Assembly (NCBI RefSeq): GCF_015680705.1
Contig: NZ_JADNYP010000006.1
Location: forward strand, 124,001 to 188,000
Reading direction: 5' to 3'
DNA from: Pseudomonas fulva
Lineage (GTDB): Bacteria; Pseudomonadota; Gammaproteobacteria; Pseudomonadales; Pseudomonadaceae
DNA length: 64,000 nt
A model generated the notes under the pieces. The model worked only from the letters and a program-made list of their open reading frames with translations, was not told the origin of the DNA and made no database searches. Shown in pieces: positions 44,301 through 54,287 of the stretch (its first letter is position 1; each line of letters begins with the position of its first letter). The translations under genes and the position numbers were made by a program.

Positions 44301-45083
44301 ATGACCGTAACCATCAAGACCGCAGAAGACATCGAGAAGATGCGCATCGCCGGCCGCCTGGCCGCAGAAGTGCTCGAGATGATCGAGGAACACGTCAAGC
44401 CCGGCGTGACCACCGAAACGCTCGACCGGCTGTGCCACGACTACATCGTCGATGTCCAGAAGGCCATTCCCGCGCCGCTCAACTACAAGGGCTTTCCCAA
44501 GTCGATCTGCACCTCGATCAACCACGTCGTGTGCCACGGCATCCCTGCCGACAAGCCGCTCAAGGACGGCGACACGCTGAACATCGACATCACCGTGATC
44601 AAGGACGGCTACCACGGCGACACCAGCCGCATGTTCCACGTCGGCAGCGTGGCGCCCTGGGCCGAGCGCCTGTCGAAGGTCACCCAGGAATGCCTGTACA
44701 AGGCCATCGAGCTGGTCCGCCCGGGCTGCAGGCTCGGCGATATCGGCGAGGTGATCCAGAAGCATGCGGAGAAGAACGGCTTTTCGGTAGTGCGCGAGTT
44801 CTGCGGCCACGGGATCGGCAAGGTATTCCACGAGGAGCCCCAGGTGCTGCACTACGGCAAGGCCGGCACCGGCATGGAACTCAGGGAAGGCATGACCTTC
44901 ACCATCGAGCCGATGATCAACCAGGGCAAGGCCGACACCAAGGTGCTGGGCGACGGCTGGACCGCCATCACCAAGGACCGCAAGCTCTCGGCGCAATGGG
45001 AACACACGATCCTGGTGACGGCCGGCGGCTACGAGATCCTGACCCTGCGCAAGGATGACACCATCGCGCACACCTCTGCCTGA
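44301..45083 (+). CDS. map: Methionine aminopeptidase, type I
   Basis: 260-residue metallopeptidase that removes the initiator Met. The five metal ligands are in [19 protein letters not shown] (two Asp), [11 protein letters not shown] (His), FTIEPMI (Glu) and QWEHTIL (Glu). The start at 44301 gives [19 protein letters not shown]; the frame is open to 44235 but the extra residues are not family-like. It is followed after 38 bp by glnD on the same strand, the conserved order map-glnD-dapC. Confidence 0.97.
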   Translation: MTVTIKTAEDIEKMRIAGRLAAEVLEMIEEHVKPGVTTETLDRLCHDYIVDVQKAIPAPLNYKGFPKSICTSINHVVCHGIPADKPLKDGDTLNIDITVIKDGYHGDTSRMFHVGSVAPWAERLSKVTQECLYKAIELVRPGCRLGDIGEVIQKHAEKNGFSVVREFCGHGIGKVFHEEPQVLHYGKAGTGMELREGMTFTIEPMINQGKADTKVLGDGWTAITKDRKLSAQWEHTILVTAGGYEILTLRKDDTIAHTSA

Positions 45084-45121
45084 CCGGCCGAGGTTCGCCC
45101 TCAAGACAGGAACGCGACCCG

Positions 45122-47821
45122 ATGCCGCAAGTGGATCCCGAACTGTTCGACCGTGGCCAGTTCCAGGCCGAGCTGGCCCTCAAGGCCAGCCCCATCGCCG
45201 CCTTCAAGAAGGCCATCCGCCAGGCCACGGAAGTGCTCGACCGGCGCTTTCGCGAAGGCCGCGAGGTGCGCCGCCTGGTCGAGGACCGGGCCTGGTTCGT
45301 CGACAACCTGCTGCAGCAGGCCTGGAGCCGTTTCGACTGGGGCGACGCCAGCGGCATCGCCCTGGTCGCGGTCGGCGGCTACGGGCGCGGCGAGCTTCAT
45401 CCGCATTCGGACATCGACCTGCTGATCCTGCTGGGCGACGCCGAGCACGAACGCCATCGCGAGGCGATCGAGCAACTGCTCACCCTGCTCTGGGACATCG
45501 GCCTGGAAGTCGGCCAGAGCGTGCGCAGCGTCGAGGAATGCGCCGAACAGGCGCGCGCCGACATCACGGTCATCACCAACCTGATGGAAAGCCGCACCAT
45601 CGCCGGCCCCGAGGCATTGCGCCAGCGCATGCTGGAAGTCACCAGCACCGCCCACATGTGGCCGAGCAAGGCGTTCTTCCTGGCCAAGCGCGCCGAGCTC
45701 AAGGCACGCCACCACAAGTACAACGACACCGAGTACAACCTCGAGCCCAACGTCAAGGGTTCTCCTGGCGGGCTGCGGGACATCCAGACCGTGCTATGGA
45801 TGGCGCGCCGGCACTATGGCACGCTGAACCTGCGCGCCCTGGCCGGGGAAGGTTTCCTGCTGGAAAGCGAGAGCGAGCTGCTGGCCTGCTCCCAGGCCTT
45901 CCTGTGGAAGGTTCGCTACGCCCTGCACATGCTTGCCGGGCGCGCCGAGGATCGCCTGCTGTTCGACCATCAGCGCAGCATCGCCGGCCTGCTCGGCTAC
46001 AGCGACGACAATCCCAAGCGGGCCATCGAACGGTTCATGCAGCAGTACTACCGCGTGGTGATGAGCATCAGCCAGCTGTGCGACCTGATCATCCAGCATT
46101 TCGAAGAAGTCATCCTGGCCGACGACAGCGGCAGCACCCAGCCGCTCAATGCCCGCTTCCGGCTGCACGATGGCTATATCGAGGCGGTCGGCCCGCAGGT
46201 CTTCCGGCGCACGCCGTTCGCCATGCTGGAGATCTTCGTGCTGATGGCCCAGCATCCGGAGATCAGGGGTGTGCGGGCCGATACGGTGCGCCTGTTGCAC
46301 GAGCATCTTCACCTGATCGACGACAGGTTCCGCCACGATATCCGCAACACCAGCCTGTTCATCGAGCTGTTCAAGTGCGAGACCGGCATCCATCGCAACC
46401 TGCGCCGGATGAACCGCTACGGCATCCTCGGCCGCTACCTGCCCGAGTTCGGCCTGATCGTCGGGCAGATGCAGCATGACCTGTTCCACATCTATACGGT
46501 CGACGCGCACACCCTCAACCTCATCAAGCACCTGCGCAAGCTGCAGTACACCCCGGTGTCGGAGAAGTTTCCGCTGGCCAGCAAGCTCATGGGATGCCTG
46601 CCCAAGCCCGAGCTGATCTACCTCGCCGGCCTGTATCACGACATCGGCAAAGGCCGCCAGGGCGACCATTCCGAGCTCGGCGCGGTGGATGCCGAGGCCT
46701 TCTGCAAGCGTCACCAGCTGCCGGCCTGGGACAGCCGGCTGATCGTCTGGCTGGTGCGCAACCACCTGGTGATGTCCACCACCGCCCAGCGCAAGGACCT
46801 CTCCGACCCGCAGGTGATCAACGACTTCGCCCTGCTGGTCGGCGACGAGACTCGCCTGGACTACCTTTACGTGCTGACGGTGGCCGACATCAACGCCACC
46901 AACCCGAGCCTGTGGAATTCCTGGCGCGCCAGCCTGCTGCGCCAGCTCTACAGCGAGACCAAGCGCGCCCTGCGCCGGGGCCTGGAGAACCCGCTCGATC
47001 GCGAGGAACTGATCCGCCAGACCCAGAGCGCCGCGCTGGACATCCTGGTCCGCGAGGGCACCGACCCGGACGATGTGGAGCAGCTCTGGTCCCAGCTGGG
47101 CGACGATTATTTCCTGCGTCACACCTCGGCCGACGTGGCCTGGCACACCGATGCCATCCTGCAGCAGCCAGCCGATGGCGCACCCTTGGTGCTGATCAAG
47201 GAAACCACTCAGCGCGAGTTCGAGGGCGGGACGCAGATCTTCATCTACGCGCCCGACCAGCACGATTTCTTCGCCGTGACCGTAGCCGCGATGTCCCAGC
47301 TCAACCTGAACATCCACGATGCGCGGATCATCACCTCCAGCAGCCAGTTCACCCTCGACACCTACATCGTCCTGGACAACGACGGCGGTTCGATCGGCGA
47401 CAACCCGCAGCGGGTCCGGCAGATCCGCGAAGGGCTGGCCGAGGCGCTGCGCAACCCCGAGGACTATCCGACCATCATCCAGCGCCGAGTGCCGCGCCAG
47501 CTCAAGCATTTCACCTTCGCCCCACAGGTGATCATCCACAACGATGCCCAGCGGCCGGTGACCGTCCTCGAACTGATCGCGCCGGATCGCCCCGGGCTGC
47601 TGGCGCGCATCGGGCGGATCTTCCTGGAGTTCGACCTGTCGTTGCAGAACGCCAAGATCGCCACCCTCGGCGAGCGCGTGGAAGACGTGTTCTTCATCAC
47701 CGACGCCGACAACCAGCCGCTGTCCGACCCACAGCTGTGCAGCCGCCTGCAGGAAGCCATCGTGCAGCAGCTGCAGGCCGGCCAGCAAAGCGACAACAGC
47801 CCTACCCGCGTGACCTTCTAA
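45122..47821 (+). CDS. glnD: Bifunctional PII uridylyltransferase/uridylyl-removing enzyme
   Basis: 899-residue nitrogen sensor that uridylylates PII (GlnB/GlnK) when glutamine is low and reverses it when high. The nucleotidyltransferase motif [18 protein letters not shown] lies near residues 84-101 with the Asp pair at 97 and 99. The HD phosphodiesterase motif [16 protein letters not shown] is near residue 505. Two C-terminal ACT domains bind glutamine (around [20 protein letters not shown] and [19 protein letters not shown]). AGGAA precedes the ATG. Full length with no break. Confidence 0.98.
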   Translation: MPQVDPELFDRGQFQAELALKASPIAAFKKAIRQATEVLDRRFREGREVRRLVEDRAWFVDNLLQQAWSRFDWGDASGIALVAVGGYGRGELHPHSDIDLLILLGDAEHERHREAIEQLLTLLWDIGLEVGQSVRSVEECAEQARADITVITNLMESRTIAGPEALRQRMLEVTSTAHMWPSKAFFLAKRAELKARHHKYNDTEYNLEPNVKGSPGGLRDIQTVLWMARRHYGTLNLRALAGEGFLLESESELLACSQAFLWKVRYALHMLAGRAEDRLLFDHQRSIAGLLGYSDDNPKRAIERFMQQYYRVVMSISQLCDLIIQHFEEVILADDSGSTQPLNARFRLHDGYIEAVGPQVFRRTPFAMLEIFVLMAQHPEIRGVRADTVRLLHEHLHLIDDRFRHDIRNTSLFIELFKCETGIHRNLRRMNRYGILGRYLPEFGLIVGQMQHDLFHIYTVDAHTLNLIKHLRKLQYTPVSEKFPLASKLMGCLPKPELIYLAGLYHDIGKGRQGDHSELGAVDAEAFCKRHQLPAWDSRLIVWLVRNHLVMSTTAQRKDLSDPQVINDFALLVGDETRLDYLYVLTVADINATNPSLWNSWRASLLRQLYSETKRALRRGLENPLDREELIRQTQSAALDILVREGTDPDDVEQLWSQLGDDYFLRHTSADVAWHTDAILQQPADGAPLVLIKETTQREFEGGTQIFIYAPDQHDFFAVTVAAMSQLNLNIHDARIITSSSQFTLDTYIVLDNDGGSIGDNPQRVRQIREGLAEALRNPEDYPTIIQRRVPRQLKHFTFAPQVIIHNDAQRPVTVLELIAPDRPGLLARIGRIFLEFDLSLQNAKIATLGERVEDVFFITDADNQPLSDPQLCSRLQEAIVQQLQAGQQSDNSPTRVTF

Positions 47822-47843
47822 CGTTTGACGAGACCTTGCGCCG

Positions 47844-49037
47844 ATGAACCATGCCCTGACCCAGCTTCAGCCCTACCCGTTCGAGAAACTCCGCGCCCTG
47901 CTCGGGGACGTACAGCCGGCGGCGGACAAACGCGCCATCGCCCTGTCGATCGGCGAGCCGAAGCATGAATCGCCAGCGTTCGTCGCCCAGGCGCTGGCCG
48001 ACAACCTGGCGAAGCTGGCGGTCTACCCAAGCACGGCCGGCCTGCCCGCGCTGCGCCAGGCGATCGTCCAGTGGTGCGAGCGCCGCTTCGGCGTGCCGGC
48101 CGGCTGGCTGGATGCCGAGCGCCATGTGCTGCCGGTCAACGGCACGCGCGAGGCGCTGTTCGCCTTCACCCAGGCGGTGGTCGACCGTACCGCTGAGGGC
48201 CTGGTGGTCAGCCCCAACCCCTTCTACCAGATCTACGAAGGTGCCGCGCTGTTGGCCGGGGCCACCCCGCACTACCTGCCGTGCCTGGAAAGCAACGGCT
48301 TCAATCCGGACTTCGATGCCGTCCCGGCGGACGTCTGGCAGCGCTGCCAGATCCTCTTCCTCTGCTCGCCCGGCAACCCGACCGGCGCGCTGGTGCCGAT
48401 CGAGACGCTCAAGAAGCTGATCGCGCTGGCCGACGAGCATGACTTCGTGATCGCCGCCGACGAGTGCTACAGCGAACTGTACTTCGACGAAGAGAATCCG
48501 CCACCCGGCCTGCTGAGCGCCTGCGCCGAACTGGGCCGCAGCGACTTCAGACGCTGCGTGGTGTTCCACAGCCTGTCCAAGCGCTCCAACCTGCCTGGGC
48601 TGCGCTCCGGCTTCGTCGCCGGCGACGCCGACATCATCAGGCCCTTCCTGCTCTACCGCACCTACCACGGCTGCGCCATGCCGGTGCAGACCCAGCTGGC
48701 CAGCATCGCCGCCTGGCAGGACGAAGCGCATGTGCGCGACAACCGTGACCAGTACCGGGCCAAGTTCGACGCGGTGCTGGATATCCTCCAGCCAGTGCTC
48801 GACGTCCAGCGTCCCGACGGTAGCTTCTACCTGTGGGCCAAGGTGCCGGGCGACGATGCCGCCTTCGCCCGCGACCTGTTCGAGGCCGAGCACGTCACCG
48901 TGGTGCCGGGTTCCTACCTGTCGCGCGAGGTCGATGGCGTCAATCCTGGCGCCGGCCGGGTGCGCATGGCGCTGGTGGCCTCCTTGCAAGAGTGCGTCGA
49001 GGCGATCACGCGCATTCGCGACCATCTGGCGCGCTGA
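47844..49037 (+). CDS. dapC: Succinyldiaminopimelate transaminase
   Basis: 397-residue PLP aminotransferase (class I/II) that makes N-succinyl-LL-diaminopimelate for lysine and peptidoglycan. The PLP lysine is in VFHSLSKRSNLPGLRSGF near residue 245. Cofactor-site segments are LFLCSPGNPTGALVPIETLK and VIAADECYSELYF. It follows glnD after 22 bp. Other steps of the succinylase branch, dapD and dapE, are further right in this window, so most of the pathway is clustered within about 15 kb. Confidence 0.92.
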   Translation: MNHALTQLQPYPFEKLRALLGDVQPAADKRAIALSIGEPKHESPAFVAQALADNLAKLAVYPSTAGLPALRQAIVQWCERRFGVPAGWLDAERHVLPVNGTREALFAFTQAVVDRTAEGLVVSPNPFYQIYEGAALLAGATPHYLPCLESNGFNPDFDAVPADVWQRCQILFLCSPGNPTGALVPIETLKKLIALADEHDFVIAADECYSELYFDEENPPPGLLSACAELGRSDFRRCVVFHSLSKRSNLPGLRSGFVAGDADIIRPFLLYRTYHGCAMPVQTQLASIAAWQDEAHVRDNRDQYRAKFDAVLDILQPVLDVQRPDGSFYLWAKVPGDDAAFARDLFEAEHVTVVPGSYLSREVDGVNPGAGRVRMALVASLQECVEAITRIRDHLAR

Positions 49038-49039
49038 CA

Positions 49040-49078
49040 GCGGGCCTGGCCGCTACGCGGCAATGCCCCAAGGCCCGC
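49040..49078 (+). terminator. Candidate hairpin after dapC
   Basis: Arms GCGGGCCT and AGGCCCGC (8 bp) enclose a smaller GGCCGC/GCGGC pairing, 2 bp after the dapC stop. There is no T-run. It lies between the converging dapC and antiporter genes. Confidence 0.35.
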
Positions 49079-49132
49079 GATCCATTCCAGGCCCATGAGG
49101 TCGCGTTCCGGACAAGGCATTCATGTCACGGT

Positions 49133-50800
49133 TTACCCTGGCTGAGCTCCGCCATGTCTGGTCTGGCCGAGATGCGCCTCGCTCAGGTCCAGCTCGCCCA
49201 GCACCTGGCGCACGACCTCGTCGCCGACCAGGTGCTGGCGATGCAGCTCGTAGAGCTCCAGACGCTGGGCGCGCAGCGCCTGCAGGCGCAGGCGACGCTC
49301 CAGCAGATCCATCTGCTCGGCCACCGCCCGCGCCTCGGCAGTGTGGTTGTAGCTGTCGAGCTGGTCGCGGTACTCGGCCATCAGCCGTCCCTTGAGTTCC
49401 ACCGCCATGCTCGCCACGGATGCATCCTGTGATGCACCGGCGTCACCCAGCTGCTCGGCTTCCAGCGCGCGGATGGCCGCCTCGGCCGTGCGGCGCCAGG
49501 CTTCCTGCACTTCCTGCTCGAGACGTTCGTCGGGGCTTCTGGTCACGCCGCGCAGCAACAAAGGCAAGGCGACGCAGGCGCTGACCAGCGAAAGCAGGAT
49601 CACCCCCGCCGCGATGAAGATCAGCAGGTCGCGCTCGGGGAAGTCCTGGCCGGCGCTGATCAGCAAGGGTACCGACATCACGCCGGCCAGAGTGACGGCG
49701 CCACGCACCCCACCCACGGTCAGCAGCCAGCAGGAGCGCGCGGTCGGCACCAGCACCAGCGCCGGTTTGCCACGCCAGCGCCGAATCACGCCGATGGCGC
49801 GCCAGATGCTCTGCACCCAGACATAGCGCAGCAACACCAGCACCACGAAGATCGCCAGTACATCCAGGCAGCGCCAGAACAGCGTTGGCCAGAGGGAGGC
49901 CTCGTGGCTGACGACTGCCTTGGCGATGTCCGGCAGCTGCAGGCCCAACAACAGGAAGATCAGGCCGTTGAAGGCAAACTCCAACAGCGACCAGACGCTG
50001 CGATTGAGCAGGCGCGTGCTGGTCTGACGTGGCAACAGGTCGAGCCAGCTCTGCATCATGCCAGCGGCCACCGCAGACAGGATGCCGGAGGCGCCCAAGC
50101 GTTCGGCCAGCACATAGGCGGCGAACGGCAACAGCAGCATGAAGACTACATGCGTGGCCGGGTCATCCCAACCTCGAGCGATCATCCAGGCCCGCAAGCG
50201 TCCCACCAGCCAGCTCAGGGCCACCCCAGTGGCCAAGCCGCCCAGCGCCACCAGCAGGAAGGTCACGCTGGCCTCGGCCAGGGAGAAGACGCCGGTGATG
50301 GCAGCGGCGAGAGCGAACTTGAAGGTCACCAGGCCGGAGGCATCGTTCATCAGCGCCTCGCCCTGCAGCATGTGCATCAGCGGCTTGGGCAGCCGGTCCT
50401 GGGTGATGGCCGAGACCGCCACGGCATCGGTGGGCGACAGCACGGCGGCCAGGGCAAAGGCCACCGGCAATGGAATGCTTGGCAACAACCAGTGGATGAA
50501 GTAGCCAGCCCCTAGCACGGTGAACAGCACCAGCCCCACCGCCAGCGCCACTACGGGACCGCGCAGGCGCCACAGCTCGCGCTTGGGCATGCGCCAACCG
50601 TCGACGAACAGCAGCGGCGGCAGGAATAGGAACAGGAACAGTTCCGGATCCAGCGCCACGTGCAGGCCGAGCGTCGGCCAGGCCAACAAGGCCCCGGCGG
50701 CGATCTGCACCAACGGCAGCGGCAGCGGCACCACACGCCCCACCAGCTTCGACAGGCTCACCAAGGTCAGAAGGATGAAGACAGTGTAGGCAGACTGCAT
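49133..50800 (-). CDS. CPA1-family Na+/H+ antiporter
   Basis: 555-residue inner-membrane monovalent cation/proton antiporter. About 11-13 hydrophobic helices span residues 1-415. Transport-site signatures are FLPPLLFVDGWRM, LSPTDAVAVSAI (the conserved TD pair), GEALMNDASGLV (the ND motif) and VGGVRGAVTLAGVMSVPLLI. A cytoplasmic C-terminal helical tail of about 130 residues follows, rich in charged residues. It resembles YjcE/NhaP-type proteins; ion specificity cannot be read from sequence. It is convergent with dapC. Confidence 0.85.
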   Translation of the reverse strand: MQSAYTVFILLTLVSLSKLVGRVVPLPLPLVQIAAGALLAWPTLGLHVALDPELFLFLFLPPLLFVDGWRMPKRELWRLRGPVVALAVGLVLFTVLGAGYFIHWLLPSIPLPVAFALAAVLSPTDAVAVSAITQDRLPKPLMHMLQGEALMNDASGLVTFKFALAAAITGVFSLAEASVTFLLVALGGLATGVALSWLVGRLRAWMIARGWDDPATHVVFMLLLPFAAYVLAERLGASGILSAVAAGMMQSWLDLLPRQTSTRLLNRSVWSLLEFAFNGLIFLLLGLQLPDIAKAVVSHEASLWPTLFWRCLDVLAIFVVLVLLRYVWVQSIWRAIGVIRRWRGKPALVLVPTARSCWLLTVGGVRGAVTLAGVMSVPLLISAGQDFPERDLLIFIAAGVILLSLVSACVALPLLLRGVTRSPDERLEQEVQEAWRRTAEAAIRALEAEQLGDAGASQDASVASMAVELKGRLMAEYRDQLDSYNHTAEARAVAEQMDLLERRLRLQALRAQRLELYELHRQHLVGDEVVRQVLGELDLSEAHLGQTRHGGAQPG

Positions 50801-51074
50801 GCGGCGTGTTCCTGTGTGAATCGAATAGGCGACGGCGGGGGATGCCCACTAACAAGACACCATGTTACCGGTGAAAGGTCCGAGTGCACCGCTGCACGAA
50901 AGTCGCAGCACACGCTCTACAGCGCAATGGCGGCGCACCGGAACGATCCTGGTTTTGCCGGGGCGGGCTCGAGCATCAGCCCATGCGAGCAAGTCGCAGA
51001 GCAGCATGGCGGCACACCCCCTGGCTTACCCAGATCCGGTACCCGATCGAGCAAGCATGCTCTGGCACGCTCGC

Positions 51075-51863
51075 TCATTGTGGGGCTTCGGTCTGGGCCT
51101 TGAGAAACAGGGCAAACAGCTCGGACTGCGATTTGATGCCAAGCTTGCTATAGATGTGCTTGCGATGAACCCTCACCGTTTCCGATGAGATGGAAAGCTT
51201 GCGGCCTATCTCCTTGCTCGAGCAGCCGCTGAGCATCATGCGACCGACTTCGAGTTCTCTGACGGTAAGCGGCATTTCGAGCTTGCCTACACCCTTCTCC
51301 AATGGCTGCCATGGAGAAGCGGGGGCCACGATATGCACATCCTTTTCAAATCGAAAACGTTGGCGCATCGTGGCCAGCACCCACGGCTGCAGCAGGTTCA
51401 ACAGGGCAATCTGAGCGCCGCTGAACCGCGACTGGCTACCTAGAGAAAGACACAACGCGCGCTCCGAATCGAGCTGAACGTTGTATTGCACTTCGTCAGC
51501 GACAACGTTGAGTCGAAAGTAGCGCTGATAGTAATCCGTTCGCTCGAAGCATTCCGGCGCTACATCGGTGAGGTGCACCAAGCCGCTGACCCGCGCTTCT
51601 CGGCTGGCAATGTAGAAAGGATCCAAGAGGTACAGACCTTTGAGGTAGTCCTGAAACAGTGGGTCCTCTCCCCCGTCCGCGCCGGGAGACTCCGCGTACA
51701 CCAAGGGACGGCCGTCACTGAAAAGAAGTGCAACCCAACTGTCGAACTCGATGTACTGCTTCAGCAATCGCACGAGGCAACGCCAGAAATCGGGATGATC
51801 CAGTGCTTCGACCAGTTGCCCGACCGAGCGATGCCAGGCGATGTCCTGTAGCGTAAGGTTCAT
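51075..51863 (-). CDS. LuxR-type transcriptional regulator of the amidase/permease pair
   Basis: 262-residue regulator. Residues 197-258 form a LuxR-type HTH (LTVRELEVGRMMLSGCSSKE onward, recognition helix near ISSETVRVHRKHIYSKLGI). Residues 1-180 are a sensor domain with YLLDPFY at 79-85, recalling the DP motif of autoinducer-binding domains. However, I do not recognise the full acyl-homoserine-lactone pocket, and no luxI is nearby. It is divergent from the amidase across 184 bp, so it probably controls amidase and permease in response to their substrate. The ligand is unknown. Confidence 0.75.
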   Translation of the reverse strand: MNLTLQDIAWHRSVGQLVEALDHPDFWRCLVRLLKQYIEFDSWVALLFSDGRPLVYAESPGADGGEDPLFQDYLKGLYLLDPFYIASREARVSGLVHLTDVAPECFERTDYYQRYFRLNVVADEVQYNVQLDSERALCLSLGSQSRFSGAQIALLNLLQPWVLATMRQRFRFEKDVHIVAPASPWQPLEKGVGKLEMPLTVRELEVGRMMLSGCSSKEIGRKLSISSETVRVHRKHIYSKLGIKSQSELFALFLKAQTEAPQ

Positions 51864-51869
51864 GTCTAC

Positions 51870-51879
51870 CCCATATGGG
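51870..51879. promoter_or_regulatory. Palindrome CCCATATGGG just upstream of the LuxR-type gene
   Basis: A perfect 10 bp palindrome 7 bp before the regulator start, in the 184 bp divergent region shared with the amidase. It could be an operator for autoregulation. It may also be chance, since it overlaps the ribosome-binding region. Confidence 0.25.
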
Positions 51880-52047
51880 TTACCACAAGGGCGTAATTAC
51901 CCGGCTAGCGCAGCGGCGGCATACTCGAATGGTCATGGCCAGGCCGCTGCGCACTGTGATCACTTTACCTCAAACGGTCATGTGGGCTGTTGCCAGATCT
52001 CTTCGCTGTCAGAGCGTTGCGCCACCGCCGCGTAGTCAGGAGCACGA

Positions 52048-52881
52048 ATGAAAGTAGAACTCATCCAATTGGCCGGTCGCGATGGCGACACGGCCTACAA
52101 CCTGGAGCGCACCCTCGAAGCGATTCACGGCTGCGCGCCCGACGCCGACCTCGTGGTGTTTCCAGAAACGCACCTGATGGGTTTCCCCACGGAGCAAAAC
52201 ATCGCGCACATCGCCGAGCCCCTTGATGGCCCGACCCTCACCGCGGTGGCTCAAGCCGCGAAAGACAGGCACGTAGGAGTCGTCGTTGGCCTTGCAGAGG
52301 CCGGCGAAGAGGGACGCTTCTACAACACGACCGTCCTCGTCACGCCTGATGGCATCGCCTTGAAGTACCGCAAGACCCATCTGTGGTCTTCTGACAAGGG
52401 GATCTTCACTCCAGGTGACAGGTACGCCACAGCGCTCTTCAAGGGCGTTCGAGTGGGCCTGCTGATCTGCTTCGACATCGAGTTCCCGGAAACCGCCCGG
52501 GCGCTGGGCCAGCTTGGTGCCGACCTGATTCTTGTCACCAACGGCAACATGGATCCCTATGGGCCGACACACCGCACGGCAATCAGCGCACGGGCAATGG
52601 AAAACCAAGCGTACGCGGTGATGGTCAACCGAGTCGGCCCAGGCGATGGCGGCCTGCTATTCGCTGGTGGAAGCGCGGTCGTCGACCCCTATGGGCAAAT
52701 GCTTTGCGAGGCGGGACGCGAACCCTGCCAGATGGGGCTGGTGATCGATATGTCACGCGTGCCGCAAGCGCGCAAAGAGTACAGCTATCTTGCCGAGCGC
52801 CGCTTCGCGCTACCCGGCCAGCTCATCGAGCACGCCAATGGCTTGCGCGAGCTGCTCATCGAAGCAAGCCGAACCACTTAA
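52048..52881 (+). CDS. Nitrilase-superfamily amidase, RamA-like
   Basis: 277-residue carbon-nitrogen hydrolase. The catalytic triad is E40 (VVFPETHLMGF), K109 (YRKTHLW) and C141 (LICFDIEFPETARALGQLG). The C-terminal half has TNGNMDPYGPTHRTAISARA and the second-subunit segment MVNRVGPGDGGLLFAGGSAV. These segments closely resemble, from memory, the R-stereoselective amidase RamA of a Pseudomonas strain acting on piperazine- and piperidine-carboxamides, so it probably hydrolyses small cyclic or amino-acid amides. GTCAGGAGCACGA precedes the ATG. The permease gene follows after 83 bp, apparently in one operon. Confidence 0.82.
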   Translation: MKVELIQLAGRDGDTAYNLERTLEAIHGCAPDADLVVFPETHLMGFPTEQNIAHIAEPLDGPTLTAVAQAAKDRHVGVVVGLAEAGEEGRFYNTTVLVTPDGIALKYRKTHLWSSDKGIFTPGDRYATALFKGVRVGLLICFDIEFPETARALGQLGADLILVTNGNMDPYGPTHRTAISARAMENQAYAVMVNRVGPGDGGLLFAGGSAVVDPYGQMLCEAGREPCQMGLVIDMSRVPQARKEYSYLAERRFALPGQLIEHANGLRELLIEASRTT

Positions 52882-52964
52882 CCGTCCTCTGCTCTGCGCA
52901 CGCCAAGGCCATGGCTAGGCCTTGGCATAACCACTCCATAAAAAACACAACCGGAGTAAAGAAC

Positions 52965-54287
52965 ATGGCCCAATTGAAGCGAACCCTTTCGCTGGGTGCG
53001 GTTACGCTGTTCGGCATCGCCTACATGACGCCCATCATCGTCCTGGGCACCTTCGGTATCCTCGCCGACACCACTGGCGGGTCGGTACCTTCGGCCTACC
53101 TTGCCGCATCCATTGCAATGCTCTTCACAGCCTTGAGCTATGGAAAAATGGCAAAGGCGTTTCCAGTAGCCGGATCCGCCTATACGTACGTTCGAAAATC
53201 CATCAGCCCCAAGCTGGGCTTTCTCGCCGGCTGGGCGGTACTGCTCGATTATCTGTTCCTGCCCATGGCGATCTGGTTGATCGGCGCCGCCTATCTTCAC
53301 TCAGCGTTCCCAAGCGTGGCGCATCCGGTCTGGGTGCTGGCCTTCATTGGCGTCACCACGGCGATCAACATCGTCGGGCTGCAATTGGCCAAGACGGTGA
53401 ACGGCGTCCTGATGCTGCTGCAGTTCCTGGTATTGGCCGCGTTCATCGGACTCGCCGCCCACTACGCCACGGGCGATCTGAACCAGCCGTTCTGGTCGCT
53501 CGCGCCCTTTTACCAGGACAGCTTCCAATTGCCTCTGGTCATGAGCGGCGCGGCCATTGCCTGCTATTCCTTCCTGGGATTCGACGCGGTGAGCACGTTG
53601 ACCGAGGAAACGCATGAGCCGCGTAAAACCATTCCGCGGGCAATTCTGCTGATCACCCTGCTAGGTGGCGTCATCTTCATCGTCGCAAGCTACTTCGTCC
53701 AGCTCGCCCATCCTTCCACCGATTTTGCGAACGCAGATTCGGCAGCCTACGAAATCGCCAGGAACATCGGTGGGGATATCTTCGTCAGCTTCTTCCTCAT
53801 CGGTCTGATCGTGGGCCAGTTCACTTCCGGCCTATCAGCGCAGGCAAGCGCGTCGAGGCTTCTCTTCGCAATGGGCCGCGATGGTGTCCTTCCGAAACGC
53901 CTGTTCGGTCGCCTGAGTGAGCGGTTCGGCACTCCCGTCATCAGCATCCTCCTGTGCGGCGTCGTGGCACTGCTGGCTTTGCGAATGGACGTCACCACCT
54001 CGACATCCTTCATCAATTTCGGCGCTTTCCTGGCGTTCAGCTTGGTGAACCTGTCTGTGATCTTCCATTACTGGATAGCCGAAGGGGAACGGGGCATCAA
54101 AGCGCTGACGTTTTACCTGACGTTCCCTCTGATCGGGCTGATGGCCGATCTATGGCTGATGGCGAGCCTGGACCGCATGGCTATTTACCTGGGACTCTCC
54201 TGGCTGGCCATTGGGGTGATCTACCTGGTCATCATCACGGGCGGTTTGCGTCGGCAGCCGCCAGAGATGCATTTCGAAGAGGCATGA
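52965..54287 (+). CDS. APC-superfamily amino-acid/amine permease
   Basis: 440-residue inner-membrane transporter with about 12 hydrophobic helices. The APC N-terminal signature is LSLGAVTLFGIAYMTPIIVL with the helix-break glycines. FPVAGSAYTYVRKSISPKLG is the typical TM2-TM3 region, and SFLGFDAVSTLTEETHEPRK the TM6 region with the conserved FxGFD. The start at 52965 has GGAG upstream; the frame is open to 52704 through the amidase end. It resembles PuuP/YhdG-like permeases for amines or amino acids. With the amidase upstream, it likely imports the amide or its product family. Confidence 0.85.
   Translation: MAQLKRTLSLGAVTLFGIAYMTPIIVLGTFGILADTTGGSVPSAYLAASIAMLFTALSYGKMAKAFPVAGSAYTYVRKSISPKLGFLAGWAVLLDYLFLPMAIWLIGAAYLHSAFPSVAHPVWVLAFIGVTTAINIVGLQLAKTVNGVLMLLQFLVLAAFIGLAAHYATGDLNQPFWSLAPFYQDSFQLPLVMSGAAIACYSFLGFDAVSTLTEETHEPRKTIPRAILLITLLGGVIFIVASYFVQLAHPSTDFANADSAAYEIARNIGGDIFVSFFLIGLIVGQFTSGLSAQASASRLLFAMGRDGVLPKRLFGRLSERFGTPVISILLCGVVALLALRMDVTTSTSFINFGAFLAFSLVNLSVIFHYWIAEGERGIKALTFYLTFPLIGLMADLWLMASLDRMAIYLGLSWLAIGVIYLVIITGGLRRQPPEMHFEEA

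Noticed and set aside
45794..47788. 664-codon - strand frame opposite glnD
   Set aside because: Antisense shadow of glnD.
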